64,000 bases of DNA from Hoeflea sp. YIM 152468. GTDB lineage: Bacteria > Pseudomonadota > Alphaproteobacteria > Rhizobiales > Rhizobiaceae. The notes beneath the pieces are model-generated. The model ran no database searches. It worked only from the letters and a program-made list of their open reading frames with translations, and was not told the DNA's origin. This document shows, piece after piece, positions 55,877-64,000 of this stretch (position 1 is the stretch's first letter; every line of letters begins with the position of its first letter). The position numbers and the translations under genes are program-made. The stretch is from the NCBI RefSeq assembly GCF_029210485.1, contig NZ_JARGET010000023.1, positions 86,256 through 150,255 on the forward strand, given 5' to 3'.

Positions 55877-56347
55877 GGCAATACCCCTCTTTCGCAAGCC
55901 TTTTGTCATGACAAACCGGGTGCATCAAGCAATGTTTGCCCGCCGAGACGGTCCCGCCGTGCAAAACAGCGCCAGTCTGCGAACACCGAGACGCCGGTGG
56001 GCGCAGATCCGGCCTGCAAAGGGTGAGCGTCGCCTCGGGCGCGCCAAGGGCGCTGTACCGCCCTGAAACAACACAGGCCGCACGCCTCTCGTTGGATGGG
56101 CGTGCGGCCTGGCCTGAAAATCGGAAGCTGAGAGCCGAATCAGCGATCTGCGGCCTGTCTGGCAGGTGTCGGCTGCGACGGCTTCGATGATCTCACGGCG
56201 GCTGTCGAAAGTGTCGAGCATGAACCGGACGTTCATCGCGCCGTTATAGCCGGAAAAGCGGAAATCCCGGTATCTTCGTCAGAGGCGCACAGGCGATGAG
56301 GAAGGCCTGGGATTGCCAGGTGATGGCCGGTTCGATCCGGCCGTCCA
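55877..56347. other. Gap with a strong stem-loop, no supported gene
   Basis: 471 bases between coaD and the 46-codon gene. The main structure is the perfect 12-bp hairpin at 56075-56110 described separately. A minus-strand frame from 56236 could encode a short peptide but has no ribosome binding site and runs through the hairpin. Confidence 0.4.
56075..56110. terminator. Perfect 12-bp inverted repeat, terminator-like
   Basis: AGGCCGCACGCC (56075-56086) pairs exactly with GGCGTGCGGCCT (56099-56110) around a 12-base loop. There is no long T run on the plus side; on the minus strand the stem is followed by TGTGTTGTTTC, a weak U-rich tract, so it may end a minus-strand transcript or be a structured RNA end. 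Confidence 0.5.
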
Positions 56348-56488
56348 TCACTTCTTCGGTTTTTTCTGAAACGGATTTGCATCCAGTTGTTTCACCGCTG
56401 CACCGAGCGTTGCCGGAGCCTTCGCCGCCGCCTTGTCTTTTTTCGGCTTGCGGATTTCCTTGTTGGATTTCATCTGACCTTTGGCCAT
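56348..56488 (-). CDS. Conserved Lys-rich small protein, 46 aa
   Basis: A 46-residue, strongly basic protein beginning MAKGQMKSNKEIRKPKKDK and ending NPFQKKPKK. Small MAKGQ..SNKE..KPK proteins of this type are recurrent in Rhizobiales and of unknown function. CAGGAG eight bases before ATG 56488 is a good ribosome binding site. No membrane segment; the charge suggests nucleic-acid or ribosome association, which is only a guess. Confidence 0.8.
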   Translation of the reverse strand: MAKGQMKSNKEIRKPKKDKAAAKAPATLGAAVKQLDANPFQKKPKK

Positions 56489-56612
56489 TTTGCGTCACTC
56501 CTGGCGCAACATCCCAAACCGGAAGCGGTTTGATCAAAAGATGCGGCGCACTTTGCAGTCGCCCGACCGGCTTATCGCGCCCTGTCCGAAACAGTGCCAG
56601 CGTTGAGCCGGT

Positions 56613-56825
56613 TCAAGCGGTCTCTTCAGGCTCGATCAGTTCGAGATTGCTGCCCTGCTCCACCCGTTCGTGGCCCATTGCTTCATTGCGGATCCGGTAT
56701 TGCGCGTTGCCCTGGTTGTCGGGCAGCCGCATCAGAACAGTAAATTCGCTCGGCGTCTTGGGGGATAACCCCACGCGCGATTGAAGCGACACGTTCTGTC
56801 CCGCTTTGAAAATAGTCTTTGCCAT
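56613..56825 (-). CDS. Small conserved protein, 70 aa
   Basis: 70 residues starting MAKTIFKAGQNVSLQSR and ending GSNLELIEPEETA. The pattern of an early positively charged strand followed by FTVLMRLPDNQGNAQYRIRNEAMGHERV looks like a small beta-barrel or KOW-like fold; not identified. GGAA lies ten bases before ATG 56825. A hairpin (CCGCAC/GTGCGG, 56856-56871) lies in the leader. Confidence 0.7.
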   Translation of the reverse strand: MAKTIFKAGQNVSLQSRVGLSPKTPSEFTVLMRLPDNQGNAQYRIRNEAMGHERVEQGSNLELIEPEETA

Positions 56826-57387
56826 TTGTACAATTCCAATACAGTTACATCCGCTCCGCACTTGCGTGCGGCAGGCGGCTTTTTTCTATGCGCTTTCAGA
56901 AAGCAGGCGAATCGTCAGACCGCCGACGGTTGACAATACCACGGCAAGCCTGAGGAAGTACTTTCAAACAATACGCCGTCATTGTGGCTTATGAAAGGCC
57001 AAACTTTGCCGCCTGCCCGGCCAACCGCTTCTTTTGCCTGCCCGATCGGGCGAAATGACAAAGAGCGGCACAAAACCGGGTCCACCGGGCCTTAAACAAT
57101 CCGCGCTCACCGGAAGGCCGCGGCCGCCTCTGGCCTATGTCCGTGTCTCTGACGCCGGCTGATCGCCGGGGCACGGCCACCTTCCGCTCCGTACGACCCA
57201 GCGCCAACGGCACCCGCCATCCGAAGTTCGGCCTCGCCCTTTCCGGGGGCGAAGCATCTGGTCTGACAAGACTGCTCCGGGGTCAGAATACCGAAGAACA
57301 ATTAACCACAATTGCATTCAGTTCCGGTTCATTGAGGGTTTGTCATGGTGTGTGCGTCAAGGTTTGATGCGTAGAAAGGACACCGTG
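56826..57387. other. Intergenic region with leader hairpin
   Basis: 562 bases without a supported gene. Contains the leader hairpin CCGCAC-TTGC-GTGCGG (56856-56871) of the 70-residue gene, followed on the plus strand by GGCTTTTTT, so it could also be read as a terminator for a plus-strand transcript. Between 57000 and 57380 I see nothing coding. Confidence 0.4.
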
Positions 57388-57513
57388 ATGACGATAGCTC
57401 TTGCCGTTCTTGCTCTTATGATTGTGACGCTGTTCAGTGGTCTGGTGCTTCGCGCCCTGCGTCAGGAAACACCCGACCAGGTTACCGACCCGGTCTGGCC
57501 GCGCCACGGCTAA
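57388..57513 (+). CDS. Small membrane protein, 41 aa
   Basis: MTIALAVLALMIVTLFSGLVLRAL forms a single hydrophobic segment (residues 2-20), followed by a short polar tail ending DPVWPRHG. AAAGGA seven bases before ATG 57388. A one-pass inner-membrane peptide; function unknown. Convergent with the YafY-type regulator gene (14-base gap). Confidence 0.65.
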   Translation: MTIALAVLALMIVTLFSGLVLRALRQETPDQVTDPVWPRHG

Positions 57514-57527
57514 CGCACACCCCGGTT

Positions 57528-58232
57528 TCAAGCATCCAGCCGCGAGCGCAACCGGATACCTTCCCTGGCTTGCCAGTCCCGCATCAAAACGGCACGCCGT
57601 TTCGGATAAGCGGCAGCTTCGACCGCCAGGCTGATGATCCGGTCGGCGCGAAAATTCCTGAAATCATTGCGCAACTCGCACCAGGCGACCACCACCCGTG
57701 CCTTGTCGAAAAACGCCAGCGCAATCGGCCAGATGACCCGGTCACTGCAAGCGCCGTTGACATCGGCATAGGCAATGGTGAGCTTGCGCTGACGGCGGAT
57801 GGCATCGCGGATGCGCGGCAATTCGTTCTCGCCTGCCGCAATCGGCGCACCGGCGCCAACCAGCAGGGTCGAGCCATCGAGACCGTCCTTGAGGTCGTCG
57901 GGCAAGACGGCGGCAATCTTGGCCAGCGCGTTTCTGGCAGCGCGCCCGAGCGGCAGGTCGGCCCGCTCCGCCACCCAGCGTGACCCCAGCACCAGCGCCT
58001 CGATCTCCTCTTCGGAAAACATCAGCGGCGGCAGCATGAAGCCGGGCTTGAGCACGAAGCCAACGCCGGCCTCGCCATCAATCGCCGCCCCTTGCGATTT
58101 CAGAGTCTCGATGTCGCGGTAGATGGTGCGCAGTGACACGCCCAGTTCCGCAGCCAGCGACGCGCCGCTGACAGGACGCTTGTGGCGCCGCAGCACCTGC
58201 AGAAGATCAAGAAGACGGGCGGCGCGGGACAA
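57528..58232 (-). CDS. YafY/WYL-type transcriptional regulator
   Basis: 234 residues. N-terminal HTH_11 (LLDLLQVLRRHKRPVSGASLAAELGVSLRTIYRDIETL) and a C-terminal WYL domain (ARVVVAWCELRNDFRNFRADRI). Such proteins often repress a neighbouring VOC/glyoxalase or similar gene; a VOC gene lies 1.2 kb upstream on the same strand. The effector is unknown. Confidence 0.9.
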   Translation of the reverse strand: MSRAARLLDLLQVLRRHKRPVSGASLAAELGVSLRTIYRDIETLKSQGAAIDGEAGVGFVLKPGFMLPPLMFSEEEIEALVLGSRWVAERADLPLGRAARNALAKIAAVLPDDLKDGLDGSTLLVGAGAPIAAGENELPRIRDAIRRQRKLTIAYADVNGACSDRVIWPIALAFFDKARVVVAWCELRNDFRNFRADRIISLAVEAAAYPKRRAVLMRDWQAREGIRLRSRLDA

Positions 58233-58356
58233 ATTTCAGCTCCGGAGTGGGATGGCGACAGATGAGTGTAGCAGCTGATGCTGCCGGAATGTGGCAGGAG
58301 CCAATATCTCACACACCCTGCTGGTCCGAAACCCCGGTTGGGCCGGCACGTACCGG

Positions 58357-59193
58357 TCACTCGGACGCGGCAGCGTTTGAAAACCAGACCGCATCACAGA
58401 CGGCTATGGCGCTCGCATCCGGCTCGCGATCCTTGCGCAAGTGCAGCGATTTGACCTGCCACACGCTGGACGCATCGGGGGCGTGAAAGCTCAGCCCTGC
58501 ATCGCTGGCGCCGAGGCAGGGAATGAACCCCACCGGCATCAATGGCCGGACGTCGAAATGGCCGCTGTGTCTGGTCACCAACAGGGCGAGCCCGGTATCG
58601 GGAGCGGGAGACCATGGAAAAATCAGCCTGCCATTCTGGTTGAGAGCCTCCAGCCAACTCACAGGCGGCCTGATCACACCGGCGTTGACGTAGATGACAT
58701 CCGACGCCGGAATTGGCATCTGTGTCGCGTCGCCGACCAGAACCGAGACATTGTCGAAAGGCTTGAGGTTCTGCTTCGCTCTGCCCGCCAGATCCTGATC
58801 AATCTCCATTGCGGTGACCCATCCGCCGGGACGTACAAGCAACGACATGATCGCTGAATAGTAGCCGGTTCCGGCCCCGATATGTGTCACCAGCTCACCG
58901 GGCTGGATCGCCACGGTGCCGAGCCAACGCGCATGGAGAAAGGGTTCGCCATTGTTGATCCCCTTGGCTTCATCCAAGCCAATCAGCAGATTCTGGTAAA
59001 GATGGATCGGATCATCGCTTGGCGTTTGGACATAGCGCCGGCGAAACACCATGTTCCAGGGTCCGGGCCCGACGAAGGCCTCACGCCGTATGGTCTCGAA
59101 AACCCGCTCGAGCCGGGGATCAGACGAACCACTGGCGGCAAACATCAGCTTTGCGAAAAGACGTCTGACGTCGTCCAGCCTGCTGTCTGCCAT
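58357..59193 (-). CDS. PCMT-like SAM methyltransferase
   Basis: 278 residues. Related to protein-L-isoaspartate O-methyltransferase: FVGPGPWNMV-type start, GEPFLHARWLGTVAIQPGELVTHIGAGTGYYSAIMSLLVRPGGWVTAMEIDQ holds the SAM motif and acidic hinge. The C-terminal ~80 residues (DVRPLMPVGFIPCLGAS...) are a non-canonical extension. Starts at the second Met. Substrate uncertain; it need not repair isoaspartate. Confidence 0.82.
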   Translation of the reverse strand: MADSRLDDVRRLFAKLMFAASGSSDPRLERVFETIRREAFVGPGPWNMVFRRRYVQTPSDDPIHLYQNLLIGLDEAKGINNGEPFLHARWLGTVAIQPGELVTHIGAGTGYYSAIMSLLVRPGGWVTAMEIDQDLAGRAKQNLKPFDNVSVLVGDATQMPIPASDVIYVNAGVIRPPVSWLEALNQNGRLIFPWSPAPDTGLALLVTRHSGHFDVRPLMPVGFIPCLGASDAGLSFHAPDASSVWQVKSLHLRKDREPDASAIAVCDAVWFSNAAASE

Positions 59194-59420
59194 CACGGAC
59201 CGTCCGATTCAGGATTGGAAATCACCAGTTTCATCGCAATCATGACCAATCCTGGCCGCCCCGGCAAGTCCGGCAGACCGGCGCCACAGATCAAGTCCGG
59301 CGGACCGCGCCCTTACGGGATGGTGGGTCTGGGCCTGGTCTTTTGGGCGCATTGCCCACGGCCACTGATGCCGTCGCATGGCCACACCGGGCTGCCCATG
59401 CGCAGCCGGATCAAATGCAA

Positions 59421-59837
59421 TCAGCCGGGCCGCGTCGGTTGATCCGGGTGGTTGCAAAACAGGGCGACCTTGTTGCCCTGAGGATCGCGCAGATAGCCGA
59501 CATAAAAGCAGGCGCTGTAGTCGGCGCGGAAGCCGGGTGCGCCCTCGTTACCTCCGCCGGCGGCGAGCGCTGCGGCGTGAAGCTCACGCACCAGAGCCTG
59601 GGTTCGAACCTGAAAAGCCACCATGGATCCATTGCCGGTCGAAGCCGCCTCCCCGTTGAAGGGCGGCTTGACATAAAAATCCGGCGGCACGACGCGTTGT
59701 CCGGTCGCAGCCGGAATCGACCAGCTCAGTCCAGCAGGCGAGACATCCAACCGGTAGCCAAGCCTGGGCAGGAAGGCCGAATAGAATGTTTCTGCAACTG
59801 CCATATCGTCAGCGCCAACGGTGATATATCCAATCAT
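59421..59837 (-). CDS. VOC-family (glyoxalase/bleomycin-resistance) protein
   Basis: 138 residues with two beta-alpha-beta3 repeats: IGYITVGADDMAVAETFYSAFLPRLGYR and ACFYVGYLRDPQGNKVALFC, the latter the family signature with the metal Glu replaced by a non-acidic residue. Dimeric isomerase/hydrolase-type fold. Lies upstream of a PCMT-like and a WYL-type gene on the same strand. Confidence 0.85.
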   Translation of the reverse strand: MIGYITVGADDMAVAETFYSAFLPRLGYRLDVSPAGLSWSIPAATGQRVVPPDFYVKPPFNGEAASTGNGSMVAFQVRTQALVRELHAAALAAGGGNEGAPGFRADYSACFYVGYLRDPQGNKVALFCNHPDQPTRPG

Positions 59838-59877
59838 GTCTCCATCTTCTCACCCGGCCAAACCGCCGTCCACCCAT

Positions 59878-59908
59878 AAAAAAGCCGGGGATCTCTCCCC
59901 GGTTTTTT
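59878..59908 (-). terminator. Rho-independent terminator of gyrA
   Basis: AAAAAAGCCGGGG pairs with CCCCGGTTTTTT around ATCTCT. On the minus strand the GC stem is followed by GGCTTTTTTAT, a perfect terminator 22 bases after the gyrA stop; the plus-strand T run could also serve other transcripts. Confidence 0.88.
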
Positions 59909-59929
59909 CAATCACGCCATGCAGCCCGG

Positions 59930-62770
59930 TCAGGCTTCAGGCGGTGTTTCGTCCGTGTCGGGTGCTGACGTATCGCCGGCTTCGGGTGCTGTTTCGCCCC
60001 CCTCTGGCGCGGCAACCTCGCCCTCGACACCCTCGACACCCTCTTCATCCAGCTCTTCGTCCGCTTCCGGCTCGCTGATGCGGTCGACCGAGACCACGCG
60101 CTCGTCCTTGGCGGTCGAGAAGATGGTCACACCCTTGGTGGCGCGACCGGCCATGCGGATGCCGCCGACCGGAACCCGGATCACCTGGCCGCCATCCGAC
60201 ACCATCATGATCTGGTCGCCCTGTTCGACCGGGAAGGCGGCGATCAGCGGACCGATTTCGCCGGTCTTGGAGGTGTCGGTGGCACGGATGCCCTTGCCGC
60301 CACGGCCCGAAATCCGGAACTCATAGGTCGATGAGCGCTTGCCATAGCCCTTCTCGGAGACCGTCAGGATGAACTGCTCGCGGGCCTTGAGCTCCTCGTA
60401 GCGCTCGTCGTCAAGATCCCCGTCCTCGACCGCGTCTTCGCCAACCAGGGCGATATCCTCGACCTCGTCGCCACTGACCACCCGCCGTTCGGCCACCGCA
60501 CGCTTGAGATAGGCGGCGCGCTCCGACGGATCGGCATCGACATGATGCACGATGGTCATCGAGATGATGTGGTCGTCCTGGCCAAGGTTCATGCCGCGCA
60601 CGCCGATCGAATTGCGGCCGGCAAAGACCCGGACGTCATCGACCCGGAAGCGGATGCACTGCCCCAGCGCCGTCGTCAGCAGCACATCATCGAACTCGTT
60701 GCAGGTCTCGACATTGAGGATGGCGTCCCCCTCGTCGTCGAGCTTCATCGCAATCTTGCCATTGCGGTTGACCTGAATGAAATCGCTGAGCTTGTTGCGG
60801 CGTACGGTGCCGCGTGTGGTGGCGAACATCACGTCGAGATTGGCCCAGCTGTCCTCGTCCTCCGGCAGCGGCATGATCGAGGTGATCCGCTCGCCCTTTT
60901 CCAGCGGCAGCATGTTGATCAGCGCCTTGCCCTTCGACGTCGGCGTGCCGATCGGCAAGCGCCAGACCTTTTCCTTGTAGACAATGCCGCGCGAGGAGAA
61001 GAACAGCACCGGCGTGTGGGTGTTGGCGACAAACAGCCGTGTGACGAAATCCTCGTCCCGCGTCGACATCCCGGAACGGCCCTTGCCGCCGCGGCGCTGC
61101 GCCCGGTAGGTGGCGAGCGGCACCCGCTTGATATAGCCCGCATGGCTCACGGTCACCACCATGTCCTCGCGTGCGATCAGGTCCTCATCGTCCATATCCG
61201 CACCACCCTCGGTGATCTGGGTGCGGCGCGGCACGCCGAACTCGTCGCGAACCGCGATCAGCTCGTCCTTGACGATCTGCTGAACCCGGACACGCGATGC
61301 GAGAATTTCGAGGAAGTCCTTGATTTCCTCTCCGATCTTGCCGAGTTCGTCGCCGATTTCGTCACGCCCGAGCGCCGTCAGGCGAGCCAGGCGCAATTCG
61401 AGAATGGCGCGCGCCTGTTCCTCGGACAGATTGTAGGTGCCGTCTTCGTTGATGCGGTGACGCGGATCATCGATCAGCCGGATCAGCGTTTCGACATCCA
61501 TTGCCGGCCAGCGCCGGGTCATCAACTGCTCGCGCGCCGTCGCCGGGTCCGGTGCCTTGCGGATGAGCGCGATGACTTCATCGATATTGGCCACCGCAAT
61601 GGCCAGACCCACCAGCACATGCGCCCGTTCCCGGGCCTTGCCCAGCAGGTACTTGGTCCGCCGGGTGATCACGTCCTCGCGGAACGCGACGAAGGCCTTG
61701 AGCATGTCGATGAGGGTCATCAGCTCGGGCTTGCCGCCATTGAGCGCCACCATGTTGACGCCGAAGGAGGACTGCAGCGGCGTGTAGCGGTAGAGCTGGT
61801 TGATGATCACGTCGGCAACGGCATCGCGCTTGAGCTCGATGACCACCCGGTAGCCCTGGCGGTCGGACTCATCGCGCAGGTCGGAAATGCCCTCGATGCG
61901 CTTGTCGCGCACCAGTTCGGCCATTTTCTCGATCATCGTCGCCTTGTTCACCTGGTAGGGAACCTCGGTGATGATGATGGCTTCGCGGTCGTTGCGCATC
62001 GGTTCGACATGAACCTTGCCGCGCATCATCACCGAGCCACGGCCGGTCTCGAACGCCTGCCGGATGCCGGCCTGGCCGAGAATGAGGCCCGATGTCGGGA
62101 AATCCGGGCCGGGAATGATGCTCATCAGTTCGATCAGATCGATCGCCGGATTGTCCATCAGGGCGATGGAGCCATTGATCACTTCGACCAGATTGTGCGG
62201 CGGAATATTGGTGGCCATGCCCACGGCAATGCCGCCGGCGCCATTGACCAGCAGGTTGGGGAACCGTGAGGGCACCACCTTCGGCTCCGACCCGGAGGAA
62301 TCATAGGTGTCCTGAAAGTCGACCGTATCCTTGTCGATGTCTTCCAGCATTTCGTGCGACAGCTTGGCCAGACGCGATTCGGTGTAGCGCATGGCGGCAG
62401 GCGGATCGCCGTCGATCGAGCCGAAGTTGCCCTGTCCGTCAACCAGCATGGCGCCCATCGACCAATGCTGCGCCATGCGCACCATGGCATCATAAATCGA
62501 CTGGTCGCCGTGCGGGTGATACTTACCCATCACGTCACCGACGATGCGGGACGATTTCACATATTTGCGGTTCCAGTGATAACCGCCCTCATGCATGGCG
62601 TAGAGGATCCGGCGATGCACGGGCTTGAGCCCGTCGCGCACATCCGGCAGCGCGCGGCTGACGATCACGCTCATGGCGTAATCGAGATACGAGCGCTGCA
62701 TCTCCTCGACTATCGAAACCGGCTCAATGCCTGGGGTAATCGGTCCGGCGGGTGTTTTCTGGTCTGTCAA
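59930..62770 (-). CDS. gyrA: DNA gyrase subunit A
   Basis: Type II topoisomerase subunit. 946 residues, the normal alphaproteobacterial length, with an acidic tail (ends [19 protein letters not shown]...). Catalytic Tyr129 in [10 protein letters not shown]; the C-terminal blades carry [12 protein letters not shown] and [13 protein letters not shown]. The quinolone-pocket segment is [13 protein letters not shown]: Gln90 stands where E. coli has Ser83 while Asp94 matches Asp87. Followed downstream by a clear terminator. Confidence 0.98.
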   Translation of the reverse strand: MTDQKTPAGPITPGIEPVSIVEEMQRSYLDYAMSVIVSRALPDVRDGLKPVHRRILYAMHEGGYHWNRKYVKSSRIVGDVMGKYHPHGDQSIYDAMVRMAQHWSMGAMLVDGQGNFGSIDGDPPAAMRYTESRLAKLSHEMLEDIDKDTVDFQDTYDSSGSEPKVVPSRFPNLLVNGAGGIAVGMATNIPPHNLVEVINGSIALMDNPAIDLIELMSIIPGPDFPTSGLILGQAGIRQAFETGRGSVMMRGKVHVEPMRNDREAIIITEVPYQVNKATMIEKMAELVRDKRIEGISDLRDESDRQGYRVVIELKRDAVADVIINQLYRYTPLQSSFGVNMVALNGGKPELMTLIDMLKAFVAFREDVITRRTKYLLGKARERAHVLVGLAIAVANIDEVIALIRKAPDPATAREQLMTRRWPAMDVETLIRLIDDPRHRINEDGTYNLSEEQARAILELRLARLTALGRDEIGDELGKIGEEIKDFLEILASRVRVQQIVKDELIAVRDEFGVPRRTQITEGGADMDDEDLIAREDMVVTVSHAGYIKRVPLATYRAQRRGGKGRSGMSTRDEDFVTRLFVANTHTPVLFFSSRGIVYKEKVWRLPIGTPTSKGKALINMLPLEKGERITSIMPLPEDEDSWANLDVMFATTRGTVRRNKLSDFIQVNRNGKIAMKLDDEGDAILNVETCNEFDDVLLTTALGQCIRFRVDDVRVFAGRNSIGVRGMNLGQDDHIISMTIVHHVDADPSERAAYLKRAVAERRVVSGDEVEDIALVGEDAVEDGDLDDERYEELKAREQFILTVSEKGYGKRSSTYEFRISGRGGKGIRATDTSKTGEIGPLIAAFPVEQGDQIMMVSDGGQVIRVPVGGIRMAGRATKGVTIFSTAKDERVVSVDRISEPEADEELDEEGVEGVEGEVAAPEGGETAPEAGDTSAPDTDETPPEA

Positions 62771-63074
62771 AGCGGTCCACGAGAATTGGTTGGAATCATT
62801 TGTGCCTTATAGCCGAAAGCCGCCGCTGTCGCCAATTTTCCCGCCCTGTTTGGCGGCTTGAGACGAGTTTCTCCACCGTTGCGGCCTCTGCCTGAGCCCC
62901 GCGCAGCCAATTGAATGGGCAAACAGCGCTGGATCCCGGCAAATCGCCGCAGCGCCGGCACCGTTCCCATCCATGCGTGAGCGCGATCGCGACGATGTTT
63001 TGGGGTTTCGAACAGCGCCGTTGTATCGTAAGTGCTTTGAAACGGCCTGTCGAAGCGGCCGCGGGGGATGGTTC

Positions 63075-63704
63075 ATGAATGCCGATCTGGTCATCAATGC
63101 CTTCGTCACCATCATCGTGATGTTCGATCCGCCCGGCCTGGCGGCGATCTTTCTCGGGCTGACGACCGGCATGACCCGCAGCCAGCGGCTTCAGGTGGCC
63201 ATGCGCGGCACGCTGACTGCTGCGGGCATCCTCGCCGTGTTTGCCATTGCCGGGGCCAGCATCCTCAATGTGCTGGGCATTTCGCTCGGCGCCTTCCGCA
63301 TAGCCGGCGGCATGCTTTTGTTCTGGATTTCCTTCGAGATGATCTTTGAAAAGCGCCACGAACGGCAGGAAAAGAGCGCCGAACGGGCGATCACCAAGGA
63401 CCACATTTCCAATGTCGCGGTGTTTCCGCTGGCGATTCCGCTGATTGCCGGTCCTGGCGCCATATCGGCGGTCATCCTGCTCGCCGGCTCGTTCTATCAA
63501 CCGGTCGAACGCGCCGGGCTGATTGGCGTGATCCTCGCCGCATCGCTGGTGCTGTTTGCCTTTCTGGTGATTGCCGAGCGCATCGACCAGTTCCTGGGCG
63601 ACACCGGCCGCACCATCCTGACCCGGCTGCTGGGCGTGGTGCTGGCAGCGCTCTCGGTGCAGTTCGTGGTCGACGGCATCAAACAGGCGTTTCTCGGCGG
63701 CTGA
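63075..63704 (+). CDS. MarC-family membrane protein
   Basis: 209 residues with about six hydrophobic helices: INAFVTIIVMFDPPGLAAIFL, NVLGISLGAFRIAGGMLLFWISFEM and AVFPLAIPLIAGPGAISAVILLAG are MarC signatures. MarC is an inner-membrane protein of unknown role, despite its name. GGGGG lies upstream of ATG 63075; the frame extends to 62973 but the extension looks non-coding. Next to gyrA, as in most Rhizobiales. Confidence 0.92.
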   Translation: MNADLVINAFVTIIVMFDPPGLAAIFLGLTTGMTRSQRLQVAMRGTLTAAGILAVFAIAGASILNVLGISLGAFRIAGGMLLFWISFEMIFEKRHERQEKSAERAITKDHISNVAVFPLAIPLIAGPGAISAVILLAGSFYQPVERAGLIGVILAASLVLFAFLVIAERIDQFLGDTGRTILTRLLGVVLAALSVQFVVDGIKQAFLGG

Positions 63705-64000
63705 TGCCGGTCGGCCGGCATGAAACGGGCGCGTTTTAGAGCTGCCGAAGCCGAGCTTTGGTGCTATAGCGTCAGCAGGGCTTCTTGCTACCACACCACG
63801 GGGCCTATGGAGTTTTCGCAGCAGTTCCGCTGCCTTGCGGGCAAGACCTGCGGCTTCGGCTCGATCCGGGCCGTTTATTGCATCGGAAACGGTCGATGGG
63901 CGGGGCCGCTGTCCGCCGAACAAGATTTCCTGCCGGTCTAGAGCGGCGGGCATTCTGACTGAATCGGCAGGGCTTCCCTGACTAGTTTTATCGTGATTCA
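63705..64000. other. Right edge: structured GC-rich tract, unidentified
   Basis: No recognised gene. Inverted repeats stand out: GCCGAAGCCG (63744-63753) pairs perfectly with CGGCTTCGGC (63851-63860) about 100 bases away, and CCGTTT/AAACGG (63871-63876 and 63887-63892) and CTTGC/GCAAG form local hairpins. It may be a structured RNA or upstream region of the next gene beyond the window. It lacks the signature sequences of SRP RNA, RNase P or tmRNA. Confidence 0.45.

Noticed and set aside
55925..56236. Minus-strand frame starting MNVRFMLDTFD
   Set aside because: No ribosome binding site, runs through a perfect hairpin into Arg-rich sequence, and has no recognisable domain; a leader peptide cannot be excluded.
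60542..62269. Plus-strand frame of 575 codons opposite gyrA
   Set aside because: Antisense shadow of gyrase subunit A.
63720..63941. Plus-strand frame of 73 codons at the right edge
   Set aside because: No ribosome binding site, and the sequence is dominated by inverted repeats, so it is probably non-coding.
63705..64000. SRP RNA, tmRNA or RNase P RNA at the right edge
   Set aside because: Characteristic motifs (for example the SRP GGAAGGAAGCAG-type loop) are missing; left as an unidentified structured tract.

Overview
This 64 kb window is a GC-rich, densely coding chromosomal segment of an alphaproteobacterium, most likely of the order Rhizobiales (Hyphomicrobiales), Rhizobiaceae/Hoeflea-like. 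The evidence is the gene order (rlpA-dacA-tmk-holB-metG-tatD-MBL; tgt-queA-ppi-ppi-coaD; gyrA next to marC), the cysG-DUF2849-cysI-DUF934 sulfite operon, and intergenic palindromic repeats of a type common in this group. The taxon is an inference from style and synteny; no 16S gene is present. I see no prophage, transposase, CRISPR array or plasmid gene; this is core plus metabolic chromosome.

Layout. 0-6.2 kb: an unknown protein and a PAS-like/LuxR regulator, then an ECF sigma factor, a small coupled ORF and a patatin lipase, then two small membrane proteins with a GTP cyclohydrolase I, and tRNA-Ser(UGA). 6.4-15 kb: a housekeeping run (exported protein, RlpA, D-Ala-D-Ala carboxypeptidase, thymidylate kinase, Pol III delta', MetRS, TatD, metallo-hydrolase, YbaK-like deacylase). 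15-23 kb: CaiB-type CoA transferase, an unknown 311-residue protein, M32 carboxypeptidase, a DMT exporter with a MarR regulator and a striking tandem operator, YqaA, LrgAB and a thiopurine-methyltransferase-like enzyme. 23-27.3 kb: a five-gene operon for siroheme and sulfite reduction. 27.4-30.3 kb: deaminase, MazG, PilZ and a quinone-reductase-like flavoprotein.

30.4-37.1 kb: a seven-gene homogentisate operon (hmgA, two metallo-beta-lactamase-fold proteins, FAH-family hydrolase, FAD monooxygenase, DUF2783, maleylacetoacetate isomerase) that takes tyrosine/phenylalanine carbon to fumarate and acetoacetate. 37.5-39.9 kb: a chemoreceptor. 40-44.6 kb: the distal valine pathway (isobutyryl-CoA dehydrogenase, 3-hydroxyisobutyryl-CoA hydrolase, 3-hydroxyisobutyrate dehydrogenase, methylmalonate-semialdehyde dehydrogenase). 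44.8-49.2 kb: an APH-kinase/SDR/acyl-CoA dehydrogenase set resembling a split ACAD10/11 (LvaA/LvaD/LvaC-like) 4-hydroxyacyl-CoA module, with a decayed quinone-oxidoreductase fragment beside it. 49-51 kb: DUF4864, a GreA-like factor lacking the usual acidic tip, a lipoprotein.

51.2-55.9 kb: queuosine genes tgt and queA translationally coupled to a phosphatase-fold gene, two cyclophilins (cytoplasmic and exported) and coaD. 56-59.9 kb: three very small proteins, a YafY/WYL regulator, a PCMT-like methyltransferase and a VOC protein. 59.9-64 kb: gyrA, MarC, and an unexplained strongly structured 3' tract. The most interesting leads are the MarR tandem operator, the split ACAD10/11-like set with its gene remnant, the sigma/small-ORF/patatin unit, the metallo-hydrolase with a degenerate metal motif, and the 3' structured tract.
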